This document shows positions 10,056 to 23,680 of a stretch of 64,000 bases of DNA, piece by piece. How positions within the stretch are numbered: position 1 is the stretch's first letter; the number at the start of each line of letters is the position of its first letter. The translations under genes and the position numbers were made by a program. This DNA comes from Mycolicibacterium neoaurum VKM Ac-1815D. GTDB taxonomy: Bacteria; Actinomycetota; Actinomycetes; Mycobacteriales; Mycobacteriaceae. The notes under the pieces were generated by a model, which worked only from the letters and a program-made list of their open reading frames with translations, did no database searches and was not told the origin of the DNA. The stretch is from contig NC_023036.2 of assembly GCF_000317305.3 (NCBI RefSeq), positions 992,001-1,056,000 on the forward strand, written 5' to 3'.

Positions 10056-11167
10056 CCGCGCCTTCGGTACTCGTCCTCAACAGCGGCTCATCCTCGGTGA
10101 AGTACGAACTGGTGGAGCCCGACTCGGGTGTCTCGCTGGCACACGGCATCGTCGAGCGGGTGGTCGATTACGGCGAGGCGCTCAAGCAGGTGTTCGCCGA
10201 ACTGCCGGACCTGGACGGACTGGTCGCCGTCGGGCATCGAGTGGTGCACGGCGGGAACAGGCTGTACGGGCCGACCCTGCTCGACGATGACACCATCGCC
10301 ATCATCGAGGAGCTGGCACCGCTTGCGCCGCTGCACAATCCGCCGGCATTGCTCGGTATCGCCGAGGCGCGCAAGGCGTTACCGGACCTGCCGCATATCG
10401 CCGTGTTCGACACCGCGTTCTTCCACGATCTGCCCGCCGCCGCGGCCGAGTACGCCATCGACCGTGATATCGCCGAGCGCTGGCACATCCGTCGCTATGG
10501 ATTTCACGGGACATCGCATCGTTATGTCAGCGAGCAGGCGGCCGCATTCCTGGACCGGCCGATCGGTGAGCTGAATCAGATTGTCCTGCATCTGGGTAAC
10601 GGAGCCTCGGCATCGGCTGTCCGGGGTGGCCGAGCCGTGGACACCTCCATGGGCCTTACCCCGATGGAGGGTCTGGTGATGGGGACCCGCTCGGGCGATA
10701 TCGACCCGGGCATCATGTTCTATCTGTGGCGGACGGCGCAGATGAGCGTCGAGGACATCGAGACGATGCTCAACCGTCGCGCTGGCGTGTACGGGCTCGG
10801 CGGTGAGACCGACTTCCGGGAACTGCACAAGCGCATCGACGGCGGGGATGAGCAGGCGCGGTTGGCCTATGAGGTCTACATCCACCGGTTGCGCAAGTAC
10901 ATCGGCGGTTATCTCGCGGTGCTCGGTAGCACCGATGTCATCACCTTCACCGCCGGGGTGGGGGAGAACGACGCTGCGGTGCGCCGTGACGCGCTGGCCG
11001 GGTTGAACGGGCTGGGCATCGAATTGGACGATGGTCTCAATACTGCGAAAAGCCATGATGCGCGCCGTATCTCGGCCGAGGGTTCACCGGTCCAGGTGCT
11101 GGTCATCCCGACAAACGAGGAGCTTGCGATCGCGCGGTCCTGTCTTGCCTTGTGCGACGGTCGGTGA
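10052..11167 (+). CDS. ackA: acetate kinase
   Basis: Converts acetyl phosphate and ADP to acetate and ATP (or the reverse). The protein is 371 residues, slightly short for the family but with all signatures: [12 protein letters not shown] at the N-terminus, [24 protein letters not shown] and [10 protein letters not shown], and TAGVGEND near the C-terminus. The ATG overlaps the pta stop, so Pta and AckA are coupled. Its last 65 bases overlap, on the opposite strand, the small membrane protein gene downstream of pknG. Confidence 0.97.
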   Translation: MTAPSVLVLNSGSSSVKYELVEPDSGVSLAHGIVERVVDYGEALKQVFAELPDLDGLVAVGHRVVHGGNRLYGPTLLDDDTIAIIEELAPLAPLHNPPALLGIAEARKALPDLPHIAVFDTAFFHDLPAAAAEYAIDRDIAERWHIRRYGFHGTSHRYVSEQAAAFLDRPIGELNQIVLHLGNGASASAVRGGRAVDTSMGLTPMEGLVMGTRSGDIDPGIMFYLWRTAQMSVEDIETMLNRRAGVYGLGGETDFRELHKRIDGGDEQARLAYEVYIHRLRKYIGGYLAVLGSTDVITFTAGVGENDAAVRRDALAGLNGLGIELDDGLNTAKSHDARRISAEGSPVQVLVIPTNEELAIARSCLALCDGR

Positions 11168-11339
11168 TCTCCAGCGCGATCAGCACGTCGGCGGTGGTGA
11201 TCAACAGACCCCACCAGTACATCCACTTCATATCGTTATTGGGTGTCGCCCCGAAGTAGATCAACAAGAAGATCGGCCCGACGATGCCGTAGACGAAAAG
11301 CTGTCCCTGGATCTTCAGATAGGTCGTCAGGGCCGACAT
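11103..11339 (-). CDS. small two-helix membrane protein downstream of pknG
   Basis: A 78-residue protein with two hydrophobic segments (about residues 13-31 and 40-58) and a basic tail. The ATG lies 2 bases after the pknG stop, so it is very likely translated from the glnX-glnH-pknG mRNA. Its 3' end overlaps ackA in antisense. No functional motif is visible. A membrane partner or anchor for the PknG system is possible but unsupported beyond position. Confidence 0.65.
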   Translation of the reverse strand: MSALTTYLKIQGQLFVYGIVGPIFLLIYFGATPNNDMKWMYWWGLLITTADVLIALEITDRRTRQDRTARSQAPRLSG

Positions 11340-11341
11340 CG

Positions 11342-14554
<3,213 letters not shown>

Positions 14555-14558
<4 letters not shown>

Positions 14559-15874
14559 CGGTACTCACTCAGCCTCGGCCACAACCCGAGGGTCACCGCG
14601 AACGCGGCGATGATCGACAGGCCGGCCGCGCCGACGGTGGTGCCCGAGAGCACCCGGCGGGCGTTGACGATATCGGTGCGCAGTTGGCTGCGGCTCTGCT
14701 CGATGGAGCGCGAGAGGGCTTCGTCGAGGGTGCTGAAGGCCGGGCTGGAATCGTCCTCACCGGTCCCGAGAGCCACCTGCGTGGCGGCCTGGTAGTTGCC
14801 CACCGAGATGTAGGCGTTGATCCGGTCGTTGGAGGCCCGCCACTTGCGCAGCAGGTCGTCGGCATCGGCGAGGTCGGCCTTGTCGATATCGTTGTCCGCG
14901 GCCAGGTAGGCCTTCAGCTGTTCCTGGATGGTCTCGATGCGCTGGTAGTACGACTGCTTGCGGACGTCCTCGTCACCGCGGCGGACCAGGGCCAGGGTTT
15001 CGTCGGCACGGGCCTGCTGGGCGGTGATGGCCATCGTGGTGACGGTCTTCAGCGACTGCGCCGCAGTGTTTTTGGCGCTGCGGCTGTCCGCCGTCGAGAT
15101 GACCAGAGCGGTACCCACCCAGACCACCATAATCAAGACCGCCAAACCGCCGGCCACGAAACCCATGTTGATCCGGCGCCGGGTCCGCTTGCTGAGCCAA
15201 CGGTTGGCGAACAACCCGAACAGGATGGTGGCGAGCACCACCAGGATGACCGGGGCGGGAATGCGCGTCGACGCGGTCGTCTCGGTGTCCACGCGCGCCG
15301 AGGTCGCCTCGTAGAGTCGCTGGGCCTGCGGCAGGATCTCCGACTGCATCAGTGCCGAGGCCTCGGACAGGTATGACGAGCCGACCGGATTGCCTGCCCG
15401 GTTGTTGGTCCGGGCCGTCTCGACCAGACCGGTGTAGACCGCCAGTTCGGCGTTGACCCTGCCGAGCAGTTCGACCATCGGCTCGGTGGTCAGACCCGCC
15501 GATGCGCGGGTCACCGCGACGGAGGCATCGGTGATCGCCTGTTCGTAGCGCTCCCGCACATCCTGCGGCTCGGCACCGGCGATGAAGGCGGTCGCCGCGG
15601 CGGCGTCGGCGACCGAGAGCTTGGTGTAGAGCTGTCCGGCGGCGAAGGCCAGCGGCTCGCTGTGGTCGAGCACCGTGCTCAGTGCTTCCTGGCGGTCGGT
15701 GATCGTCGTGGAGGTAGCGAAAGCGCACGCCATCACCAACGCCGACAGCACGATGCCGATGGTCAGGATGCGCCCCGGCGTGGTCCACAGGAACCACCAC
15801 CGGGGGTGTACGGGGCGCGTCGGCGAACGGGATGCCAGCGGCTCGGTCGACGGGTGCGCCAACTCCACGGTCAC
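14555..15874 (-). CDS. glnX: transmembrane signal transducer GlnX
   Basis: A 439-residue membrane protein, the same length as Rv0412c. It has an N-terminal transmembrane helix near residues 27-47, a helical extracytoplasmic domain, a second helix pair around 210-260 and another helical region with a C-terminal transmembrane segment. It relays GlnH ligand binding to PknG. The start is the GTG giving VTVELAHPSTEPLASRS, preceded by GAGGAGG; the longer frame upstream has no orthologous sequence. It is the first gene of the operon. Confidence 0.93.
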
Positions 15875-15897
15875 GTGTCCGCCAACCTCCTCGGTAT

Positions 15898-15914
15898 TTC
15901 TAAGAAGTCTAAGA
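15898..15914. promoter_or_regulatory. AT-rich repeat in the glnX/mutT3 divergent promoter
   Basis: The 54 bases between the glnX and mutT3 starts contain the small dyad TTCTAAGAA (15898-15906) and a direct repeat of CTAAGA (15900-15905 and 15909-15914). It is the only AT-rich stretch there and must hold promoter elements for one or both genes. A regulator binding site is possible but the motif is short. Confidence 0.3.
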
Positions 15915-15928
15915 GACATTGGTGTGAC

Positions 15929-16441
15929 GTGTGGGAATTCGCGTACCCCTATTCTGAACACGTGCGCGGTGACGGTGACGGTTGGGTGTTGTCGGACGGC
16001 GGTGCGCACTTCTGGGGCCGGCATGGCGCCGCGGGACTACTGCTGCGCGCACCGGATGCCGATGGCGGATTCGCGGTCCTGCTCCAGCATCGTGCGCCGT
16101 GGAGCCATCAGGGCGGGACCTGGGGATTGCCCGGCGGCGCGCGCGACAGCCACGAGACGGTCGAGGAGGCCGCGGTACGCGAAGCGGCCGAAGAGGCCGG
16201 CCTGTTGGCGGGGCAGTTGACCGTTCGGGCCACCGTGGTCACCCACGAGGTTCCCGGATGGAGCTACACCACCGTGATCGCCGACGCGGCGGAGCAGCTG
16301 CCGACGATCGCCAATCGAGAGAGCGCCGAGCTGCGCTGGGTGGCCGAGGCGCAGGTCGCGACGCTCCCGCTGCATCCCGGCTTCGCGGCCAGTTGGGAGC
16401 GGTTGCGCGAGGTCACCGCCGAGCTGCCGCTCAAGCCCTGA
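15929..16441 (+). CDS. mutT3: Nudix hydrolase MutT3
   Basis: A 170-residue Nudix hydrolase, orthologous by position to Rv0413 and expected to hydrolyse oxidised nucleoside triphosphates such as 8-oxo-dGTP. The Nudix box runs from G70 to L92 (GARDSHE...REAAEEAGL) with all consensus residues. The start is the GTG at 15929, because [12 protein letters not shown] aligns with the N-terminus of the M. tuberculosis protein at the same distance. It lacks the C-terminal extension of Rv0413. Its last 11 bases overlap thiE tail to tail. Confidence 0.9.
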   Translation: MWEFAYPYSEHVRGDGDGWVLSDGGAHFWGRHGAAGLLLRAPDADGGFAVLLQHRAPWSHQGGTWGLPGGARDSHETVEEAAVREAAEEAGLLAGQLTVRATVVTHEVPGWSYTTVIADAAEQLPTIANRESAELRWVAEAQVATLPLHPGFAASWERLREVTAELPLKP

Positions 16442-17090
16442 GTGCGGCCTTGAGCGCCGTCTTGAGCGTGGAGGCCGCGGCCTGGGGATCCTCGGCCTCG
16501 GTGATCGCCCGCACCACCACGATCCGTGTCGCACCGGCGGCGAGCACCTGCGGCAGCCGTTCGGCGTCTATACCGCCGATGGCGAACCACGGTGTGGCCG
16601 GCTCGATATCACCGGCCAGCGCGGCAGTGTGGCGCACCAGGTCGAGACCGGGCGCGGGACGGCCGGGTTTGGTCGGTGTCGGCCAGCACGGGCCGACACA
16701 GAAGTAGTCGATGAGTCCGGCGTCCGCATCGACGAGAGCTCTGGCCACCTGATCGGTGTCGTGGGTGGACCGGCCGATCAGCGCGTCCGGCGCGATCTCA
16801 CGGGCAATCGTGAGCGGCAGGTCGTCCTGGCCGAGGTGCAGGACATCGCTGCCCGCCGCCCGCGCGATATCGGCGCGATCGTTGACCGCCAGCAGCGCGC
16901 CGTGGCGGCGGGCCGCGTCGGCCAGCACCGCCAGAGCGTCGAGCTCCTGGCGAGCCTCCAACCCCTTGTCCCGCAGCTGGATGATGTCCACCCCGCCGGC
17001 CAGCGCCGCGTCGGCGAACTCGGCGAGATCACCGCGTTCGGTGCGGGCGTCGGTGCACAGGTACAGCGAGGCGGAATCGAGTCGGGACAC
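16431..17090 (-). CDS. thiE: thiamine-phosphate synthase
   Basis: A 219-residue TIM-barrel enzyme joining HMP-pyrophosphate with the thiazole phosphate to give thiamine phosphate. Family signatures are [37 protein letters not shown] and WFAIGGID. It starts at a GTG and is divergent from thiO; it has no riboswitch of its own, since the TPP aptamer between them faces thiO. Confidence 0.96.
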   Translation of the reverse strand: MSRLDSASLYLCTDARTERGDLAEFADAALAGGVDIIQLRDKGLEARQELDALAVLADAARRHGALLAVNDRADIARAAGSDVLHLGQDDLPLTIAREIAPDALIGRSTHDTDQVARALVDADAGLIDYFCVGPCWPTPTKPGRPAPGLDLVRHTAALAGDIEPATPWFAIGGIDAERLPQVLAAGATRIVVVRAITEAEDPQAAASTLKTALKAALRA

Positions 17091-17095
17091 CCGAG

Positions 17096-17101
17096 TATCC
17101 T
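17096..17101 (+). promoter_or_regulatory. -10 box candidate for thiO-thiS-thiG (TATCCT)
   Basis: TATCCT fits the mycobacterial TAnnnT -10 element and lies about 10 bases upstream of the TPP aptamer. Because thiE starts at 17090, the rest of this promoter would overlap the 5' end of thiE. Transcription would then start almost at the first base of the riboswitch. Confidence 0.45.
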
Positions 17102-17107
17102 TTCAGC

Positions 17108-17198
17108 AGACACGGGAGTCCCGGGAGCGGGGACTGAGAGTGGGCGCGCACCGGCCTTGACCGTCGTACCTGATCCGGGTCATGCCGGCGAAGGGAGA
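17108..17198 (+). ncRNA. TPP riboswitch (Thi-box) upstream of thiO
   Basis: TPP-sensing aptamer. The conserved CTGAGAG is at about 17134-17140, preceded by a stem (AGTCCC facing GGGGACT), and the second core element TACCTGATCCGGGTCATG precedes CCGGCGAAGGGAG. The last element is part of closing helix P1 and also contains the thiO ribosome binding site (GGGAGAGGA), so control is most simply by sequestering translation initiation. No terminator hairpin is visible before the ATG at 17205. Confidence 0.92.
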
Positions 17199-17204
17199 GG
17201 AAGA

Positions 17205-18229
17205 ATGGGCAGTACGTCGAGGGCCGGCTCGGTCGGCTCGTTGGGCATCGTGGGCGGTGGCGTCATCGGGCTCGCGGTCGCGCGCCGGGCCGCCTCGGAC
17301 GGCTGGGATGTGCGGGTGCACCGCACCGAGCAGCGCGGCGCCTCCTGGGTGGCCGGTGGCATGCTCGCCCCGCACAGCGAGGGCTGGCCCGGTGAGGAGG
17401 CTCAGCTCGCGATCGGTCTGGAATCGCTGAAGCTGTGGCACAGCGGGTTCCTGGCCGGTCTGCCCGGCGATATCGTCACCGCGCGCCGGTCGTTGGTGGT
17501 GGCGGTCGACCGCGCCGATGTCGCCGATCTGCGGACGGTGGCGGACTGGCTGTCCGCCCAAGGGCATCCGGTGACGCCGACCACCACCGCCCGGGACTTC
17601 GAACCCCTGCTGGCGCAAGGTATCCGGCACGGCTTCATCGCCGAGACCGAACTGGCGGTGGACAATCGGGCCCTGGTGGCCGCGCTGGAGACGGCCTGCG
17701 TCGACGCCGGTGTGCGCTGGGCGCCGCCGGTCACCGATCTCGCCGAGGTCGACGCCGATGTCCGGGTGATCGCCAACGGTATCGACGCGCCGACACTGTG
17801 GCCGGGCCTTGCTGTCCGCCCGGTCAAGGGAGAGGTGCTCCGATTGCGTTGGCGCAAGGGCTGTATGCCATTGCCGCAGAGTGTGATTCGTGCCCGGGTG
17901 CACGGCAGGCAGGTGTATCTGGTACCGCGTGGTGACGGTGTGGTGGTGGGCGCGACCCAGTACGAACACGGTCGCGACACCACCGTGGTGGTGACCGGGG
18001 TGCGTGACCTGCTCGACGACGCGTGCACGGTGCTGCCCGCCCTCGGCGAGTACGAGCTCGCCGAATGCGCGGCAGGTTTGCGTCCCATGACCCCCGACGG
18101 CCTGCCGTTGGTGGGTAGGCTCGACGAGCGGACGCTGGTGGCCACCGGCCACGGGCGCAACGGATTTCTGCTGGCACCGTGGACTGCCGAGCGGATCGCC
18201 AGGGAACTCGCGGTATTCGGAGGGGCACA

Positions 18230-18233
<4 letters not shown>
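17205..18233 (+). CDS. thiO: glycine oxidase ThiO
   Basis: A 342-residue FAD-dependent D-amino-acid-oxidase-fold enzyme that oxidises glycine to the imine used for the thiazole ring of thiamine. The dinucleotide motif IVGGGVIGLAVARRA is near residues 12-26, MLAPHSEGW follows, and the C-terminal FAD motif is ATGHGRNGFLLAP. The ATG lies directly behind the riboswitch. It ends in an ATGA overlap with thiS. Confidence 0.95.
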
Positions 18234-20058
<1,825 letters not shown>

Positions 20059-20062
<4 letters not shown>

Positions 20063-20736
20063 CCGGCGCGCTCGAGGCGGAGGCCCGCAAACTGGCCACC
20101 ACCCGGTCGGCGCTGTGGTTGACGCTCTCCGTGGCGGTACTGGCCCTCGGGCTGGCCGCGATGACAAAGGATCCGTTGCTCGGGGTCGCCAACTTCGGGG
20201 TGCCGGTGCTGATGATCCTGTCTGCGCTGACCGTCACCGGCGAGTACCGCACGGCCATGATCCGCACCACCTTCCTGGCCACCCCGCGCCGCACCGGCGT
20301 GCTCGCCGCCAAAGCCCTTGTCACCGCCGGATTCTCCGCCGTGGTGGCCGCCGCCATGACGGCCGGGTCGATCCTGATCGCGGGGTCGGGTGAGTGGTGC
20401 TCGGTGGGCGCGCTCGCGTTGTATGCCGCCGCCGGCGCTGTCCTGGCGGTTGCGGTGGGGGCACTGCTGCGACACACCGCCGCCGCGGTCGCGGTGCTGC
20501 TGTTGGTGCCCTTCGTGGTCGAGCCCATGCTCAGCGTCAGCACCGACATCGGGGGCACCGTGGGGCCGCTGCTGCCCTTCGTCAACGCCGCCGCGTTCAC
20601 CGGCGCATCGATTTTCGGCTTTCTGCACAGCTTTTCGATGTGGTGGGGTCCGCAGGGTTCGGCGCTGTACTTCGGCGGTGTCGCCCTGGGGATCTTCGCG
20701 GCGGCCGTCGTCGTGGTCGAGCGCCGGGACCCCTGA
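20059..20736 (+). CDS. ABC-2-type permease
   Basis: A 225-residue membrane protein with about six hydrophobic segments (first near residues 19-36, last near 204-220). It has the layout of an ABC-2 half-permease: a cytosolic EAEARKLATTRSALW start, then TGEYRTAMIRTTFLATPRR between the first two helix pairs. It is coupled by a GTGA overlap to the ATPase and together they would form a dimeric exporter. The substrate is unknown. Confidence 0.88.
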
Positions 20737-20751
20737 GCTACCGTGGGGTCC

Positions 20752-22245
20752 ATGCAGCGCAGATCACGGTCCCTGGGGGCCCTGTTGGCCCTGACCGCCC
20801 TCGTCGCCGGTTGCGGATCGCCGGGTGCGCCCGAGCCGTCGCCGACCGCCGATGCCGCCGGCTACGCCGACGAGATCAGCAAGCGTGTGCAGACCGATGC
20901 CATGATGGCGCATCTGACCCGGCTGCAGGAGATCGCCGATCAGCACGACGGTAACCGTGCGCTGGGAACGCCCGGCTACCAGGCCAGCCTCGACTATGTG
21001 GTCAACGCGCTGCGCGACAAGGGTTTCGAGGTGCAAACCCCGGATTTCGAGGTGCGCATCCCGTTCGCCGAGGACCCCACCGTCGAGGTGTCAGGCACCC
21101 CGGTGGCGGCCCTGCCGATGAGCTTCACCATCGGAACGCCTGCCGACGGGGTGCGCGGACCGCTGGTCGCCGCACCCGTCGACGACACCCCCGGTTGCGC
21201 CGACGCCGACTACGAGGGCCTGCCCGTGCAGGGCGCGGTGGTGCTCGTCGACCGCGGCTCGTGCCCGTTCAGCGACAAGCAGGCCGTCGCCGCGAAACGG
21301 GGAGCGCTGGCCCTGCTGGTGGCCGATAACGAGGACCGTCCCGTCGAGGACTTCGGCGGCACGCTGGGCAGCGGAACCGACGTCAAGATCCCGGTGCTCG
21401 GCATCACCAAGAGCGAGGGCGCGCGACTGCGCGCGAACCCGGGCCAGGCGTCGATCCGGCTGGAGGCCGGGGTGAACGTCAAGCGCAGCAACAACATCAT
21501 CGCCCAGACCAGCACCGGCGCAACGGACAACGTCGTGATGCTCGGAGCGCATCTGGACAGCGTGCCCGAGGGGCCCGGTATCAACGACAACGGATCCGGG
21601 GTGGCCGCGGTGCTGGAGACCGCCCTGCAGATGGGCAGTGCCCCCGAGATCCGCAACGCGGTGCGCTTCGGGTTCTGGGGCGCTGAGGAGGTCGGGCTGG
21701 TCGGCTCCGACCGCTACGTCTCCTCCCTGGATGCAGAGGGGCTCAAAGATATTGCGCTGTACCTGAATTTCGACATGCTCGGCTCCCCGAATCCGGGATA
21801 CTTCACCTATGACGGTAACCAGTCGGCGCCACCGGCGGCCGACGGCAGCGTGCCCCGTGTCCCGGAGGGATCGGCGGGTATCGAACGGATGCTGGTCGGC
21901 TATCTCGACGGTGCGGGCAAACCGGCTCAGGACACCAGCTTCGACGGCCGTTCCGACTACGATGCGTTCACCCGGGCCGGAATCCCCTCGGGGGGACTGT
22001 TTTCCGGAGCGGAAGAAAACATGACGGCCGAGCAGGCCGAGCTCTGGGGTGGCCGGGCCGATGAGCCATTCGACCCGAACTACCACAAGGACACCGACAC
22101 CCTGGACAAGATCGACACCACGTCCCTGGAGATCCAGGGTCGCGGCGTCGCGTATGCCGCCGCGTTGTACGCCCAGGACATCGGCGGACGCAATGGCGTT
22201 CCGGTGCGCGAGGATCGGACCCGTCACGTGCTCGCCGAATCATGA
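20752..22245 (+). CDS. lpqL: secreted M28 aminopeptidase lipoprotein LpqL
   Basis: A 497-residue exported zinc aminopeptidase. The signal peptide ends in the lipobox LVAGC. A PA domain is inserted near residues 130-250 (DRGSCPFSDKQAVAAKRG). The M28 zinc site is intact: GAHLDS, NDNGSG, the catalytic pair in WGAEEVG, NFDMLGSP and the final histidine in NYHKDTDT. The ATG at 20752 is preferred over a GTG three codons upstream because it gives the more usual lipoprotein start. It lies 15 bases after the ABC permease and overlaps the next gene by ATGA. Confidence 0.93.
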   Translation: MQRRSRSLGALLALTALVAGCGSPGAPEPSPTADAAGYADEISKRVQTDAMMAHLTRLQEIADQHDGNRALGTPGYQASLDYVVNALRDKGFEVQTPDFEVRIPFAEDPTVEVSGTPVAALPMSFTIGTPADGVRGPLVAAPVDDTPGCADADYEGLPVQGAVVLVDRGSCPFSDKQAVAAKRGALALLVADNEDRPVEDFGGTLGSGTDVKIPVLGITKSEGARLRANPGQASIRLEAGVNVKRSNNIIAQTSTGATDNVVMLGAHLDSVPEGPGINDNGSGVAAVLETALQMGSAPEIRNAVRFGFWGAEEVGLVGSDRYVSSLDAEGLKDIALYLNFDMLGSPNPGYFTYDGNQSAPPAADGSVPRVPEGSAGIERMLVGYLDGAGKPAQDTSFDGRSDYDAFTRAGIPSGGLFSGAEENMTAEQAELWGGRADEPFDPNYHKDTDTLDKIDTTSLEIQGRGVAYAAALYAQDIGGRNGVPVREDRTRHVLAES

Positions 22246-23660
22246 GGCGCCTGTGTGCCGCGGCGGCCACCGCGCTGCTACTGACATCGTGTGGCAGCAC
22301 ACCCGAGCCCGCCCCGCTGCGGGCCGACGAGCTCGCTGCCTCGGTCAGTGCCGATGCCATCTTCGCCCACCTGGAGCGGCTCGCTGCCATCGCCGATGAC
22401 AATGCCAACAGCCGGGCCGTCGGCACCGCGGGCTACGACGCCACCGTCGAGTACATCTCGGAGGTGCTGCGCGATAACGGCTTCGAGATCAGCACACCGG
22501 AGTTCGAGTGGCTGAAGATGGGTGATCCCGGCAACCCGACCCTGGCGGTGGCCGGTCGCAGCTACCCCGTGACACAGGCCTCGCCGCTGGCGTCCACCCC
22601 GCGCGGAGGGCTGAGCGGGCTGTCGCTGCGTCCGCGCACCAGCGACGGATGCGAGCGCGCCGACTACGGCAACGTCCGCGGCGCGCTGGCGATCGTCGAC
22701 GACACCGGATGTTCGGTGGTCGCCAAACAGAACGCCGCGGCGGCCAATGGGGCGGTCGGTCTGCTGGTGGTCAGCGCCGGCGGTACCAAGGGACTGTTCG
22801 AACCGGGCTACTACCAGAAGCTGACCATGCCCGTCGCCGTCATCGATCGCACCACCGACGCGGCCCTGCGCCGGACCAACGACCCGGTGCGCCTGGTGCT
22901 CGACGGCCAGGCCAGCGTGGCCAGATCCAAGAGCGTCATCGCGCAGACCTCCACCGGTGACACCGGCAATGTCGTGCTGGCCGGTGCACATCTGGACAGT
23001 GCGCCGCGCAGCCCGGGCATCAACGACAACGGCAGCGGGGTGGCGGCGTTACTCGCCATCGCCGATGCGATGGGGTCGGCGCCGCGGATCGACAATGCGG
23101 TGCGGTTCACCTTCTGGGGGTCCCAGCGGCTGGGCGCCGCGGGCAAGTACCTGGCGGGTCTGGATGACGGCGGCCGCGACGATATCGCCGCGTACCTGGA
23201 TGCCACCATGATCGGTTCCCCGAACCCGGGGTACTTCACGCTCGACGGTGATCAGTCGGGGCAGGCCAATCCGGCGATCCCCGCCGACACCGTCCCGGAG
23301 GGCTCGGCCGGTATCGAACGCACCTTGGCCGGTTACCTCAATCAGGCCGGTGTGCGCCCGGCTGATATGCCGTTGGACACCGCCGGTGATTACGCGGCGT
23401 TCCTCACCGCCGGAGTGCCCATCGGCGGCTTGACCACCGGCGCCAACCAACAGAAGACACCGGTGCAGGCCCGGCTGTGGGGCGGTCGCGCCGGGGCGCC
23501 GTTCGACCCGAACGCCGGCGGACCGCGGGACGGGATGGACAACGTCGACCACCGGGCGCTGTCGATCACCGGCCCGGCGATGGCCTTCACCATCGCCACC
23601 TACGCCCGCTCCATCGAGGGTGTCAACGGCGTACCGCCCCGAGACCGCCGAAATCGGTAG
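22242..23660 (+). CDS. LpqL-like lipoprotein, catalytically degenerate M28 paralogue
   Basis: A 472-residue lipoprotein (lipobox LLTSC, C17) that aligns end to end with LpqL just upstream and is coupled to it by an ATGA overlap. The first two zinc motifs remain (GAHLDS, NDNGSG), but the catalytic WGAEEVG has become WGSQRLG, the metal ligand region NFDMLGSP has become LDATMIGSP, and the last ligand region NYHKDTDT has become NAGGPRDG. Both glutamates, one aspartate and one histidine are lost. It should not hydrolyse peptides, yet the frame is open and well kept, so a binding or scaffold role is more likely than decay. Confidence 0.88.
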   Translation: MRRLCAAAATALLLTSCGSTPEPAPLRADELAASVSADAIFAHLERLAAIADDNANSRAVGTAGYDATVEYISEVLRDNGFEISTPEFEWLKMGDPGNPTLAVAGRSYPVTQASPLASTPRGGLSGLSLRPRTSDGCERADYGNVRGALAIVDDTGCSVVAKQNAAAANGAVGLLVVSAGGTKGLFEPGYYQKLTMPVAVIDRTTDAALRRTNDPVRLVLDGQASVARSKSVIAQTSTGDTGNVVLAGAHLDSAPRSPGINDNGSGVAALLAIADAMGSAPRIDNAVRFTFWGSQRLGAAGKYLAGLDDGGRDDIAAYLDATMIGSPNPGYFTLDGDQSGQANPAIPADTVPEGSAGIERTLAGYLNQAGVRPADMPLDTAGDYAAFLTAGVPIGGLTTGANQQKTPVQARLWGGRAGAPFDPNAGGPRDGMDNVDHRALSITGPAMAFTIATYARSIEGVNGVPPRDRRNR

Positions 23661-23680
23661 CCATCGGGCACCATGTTCGG

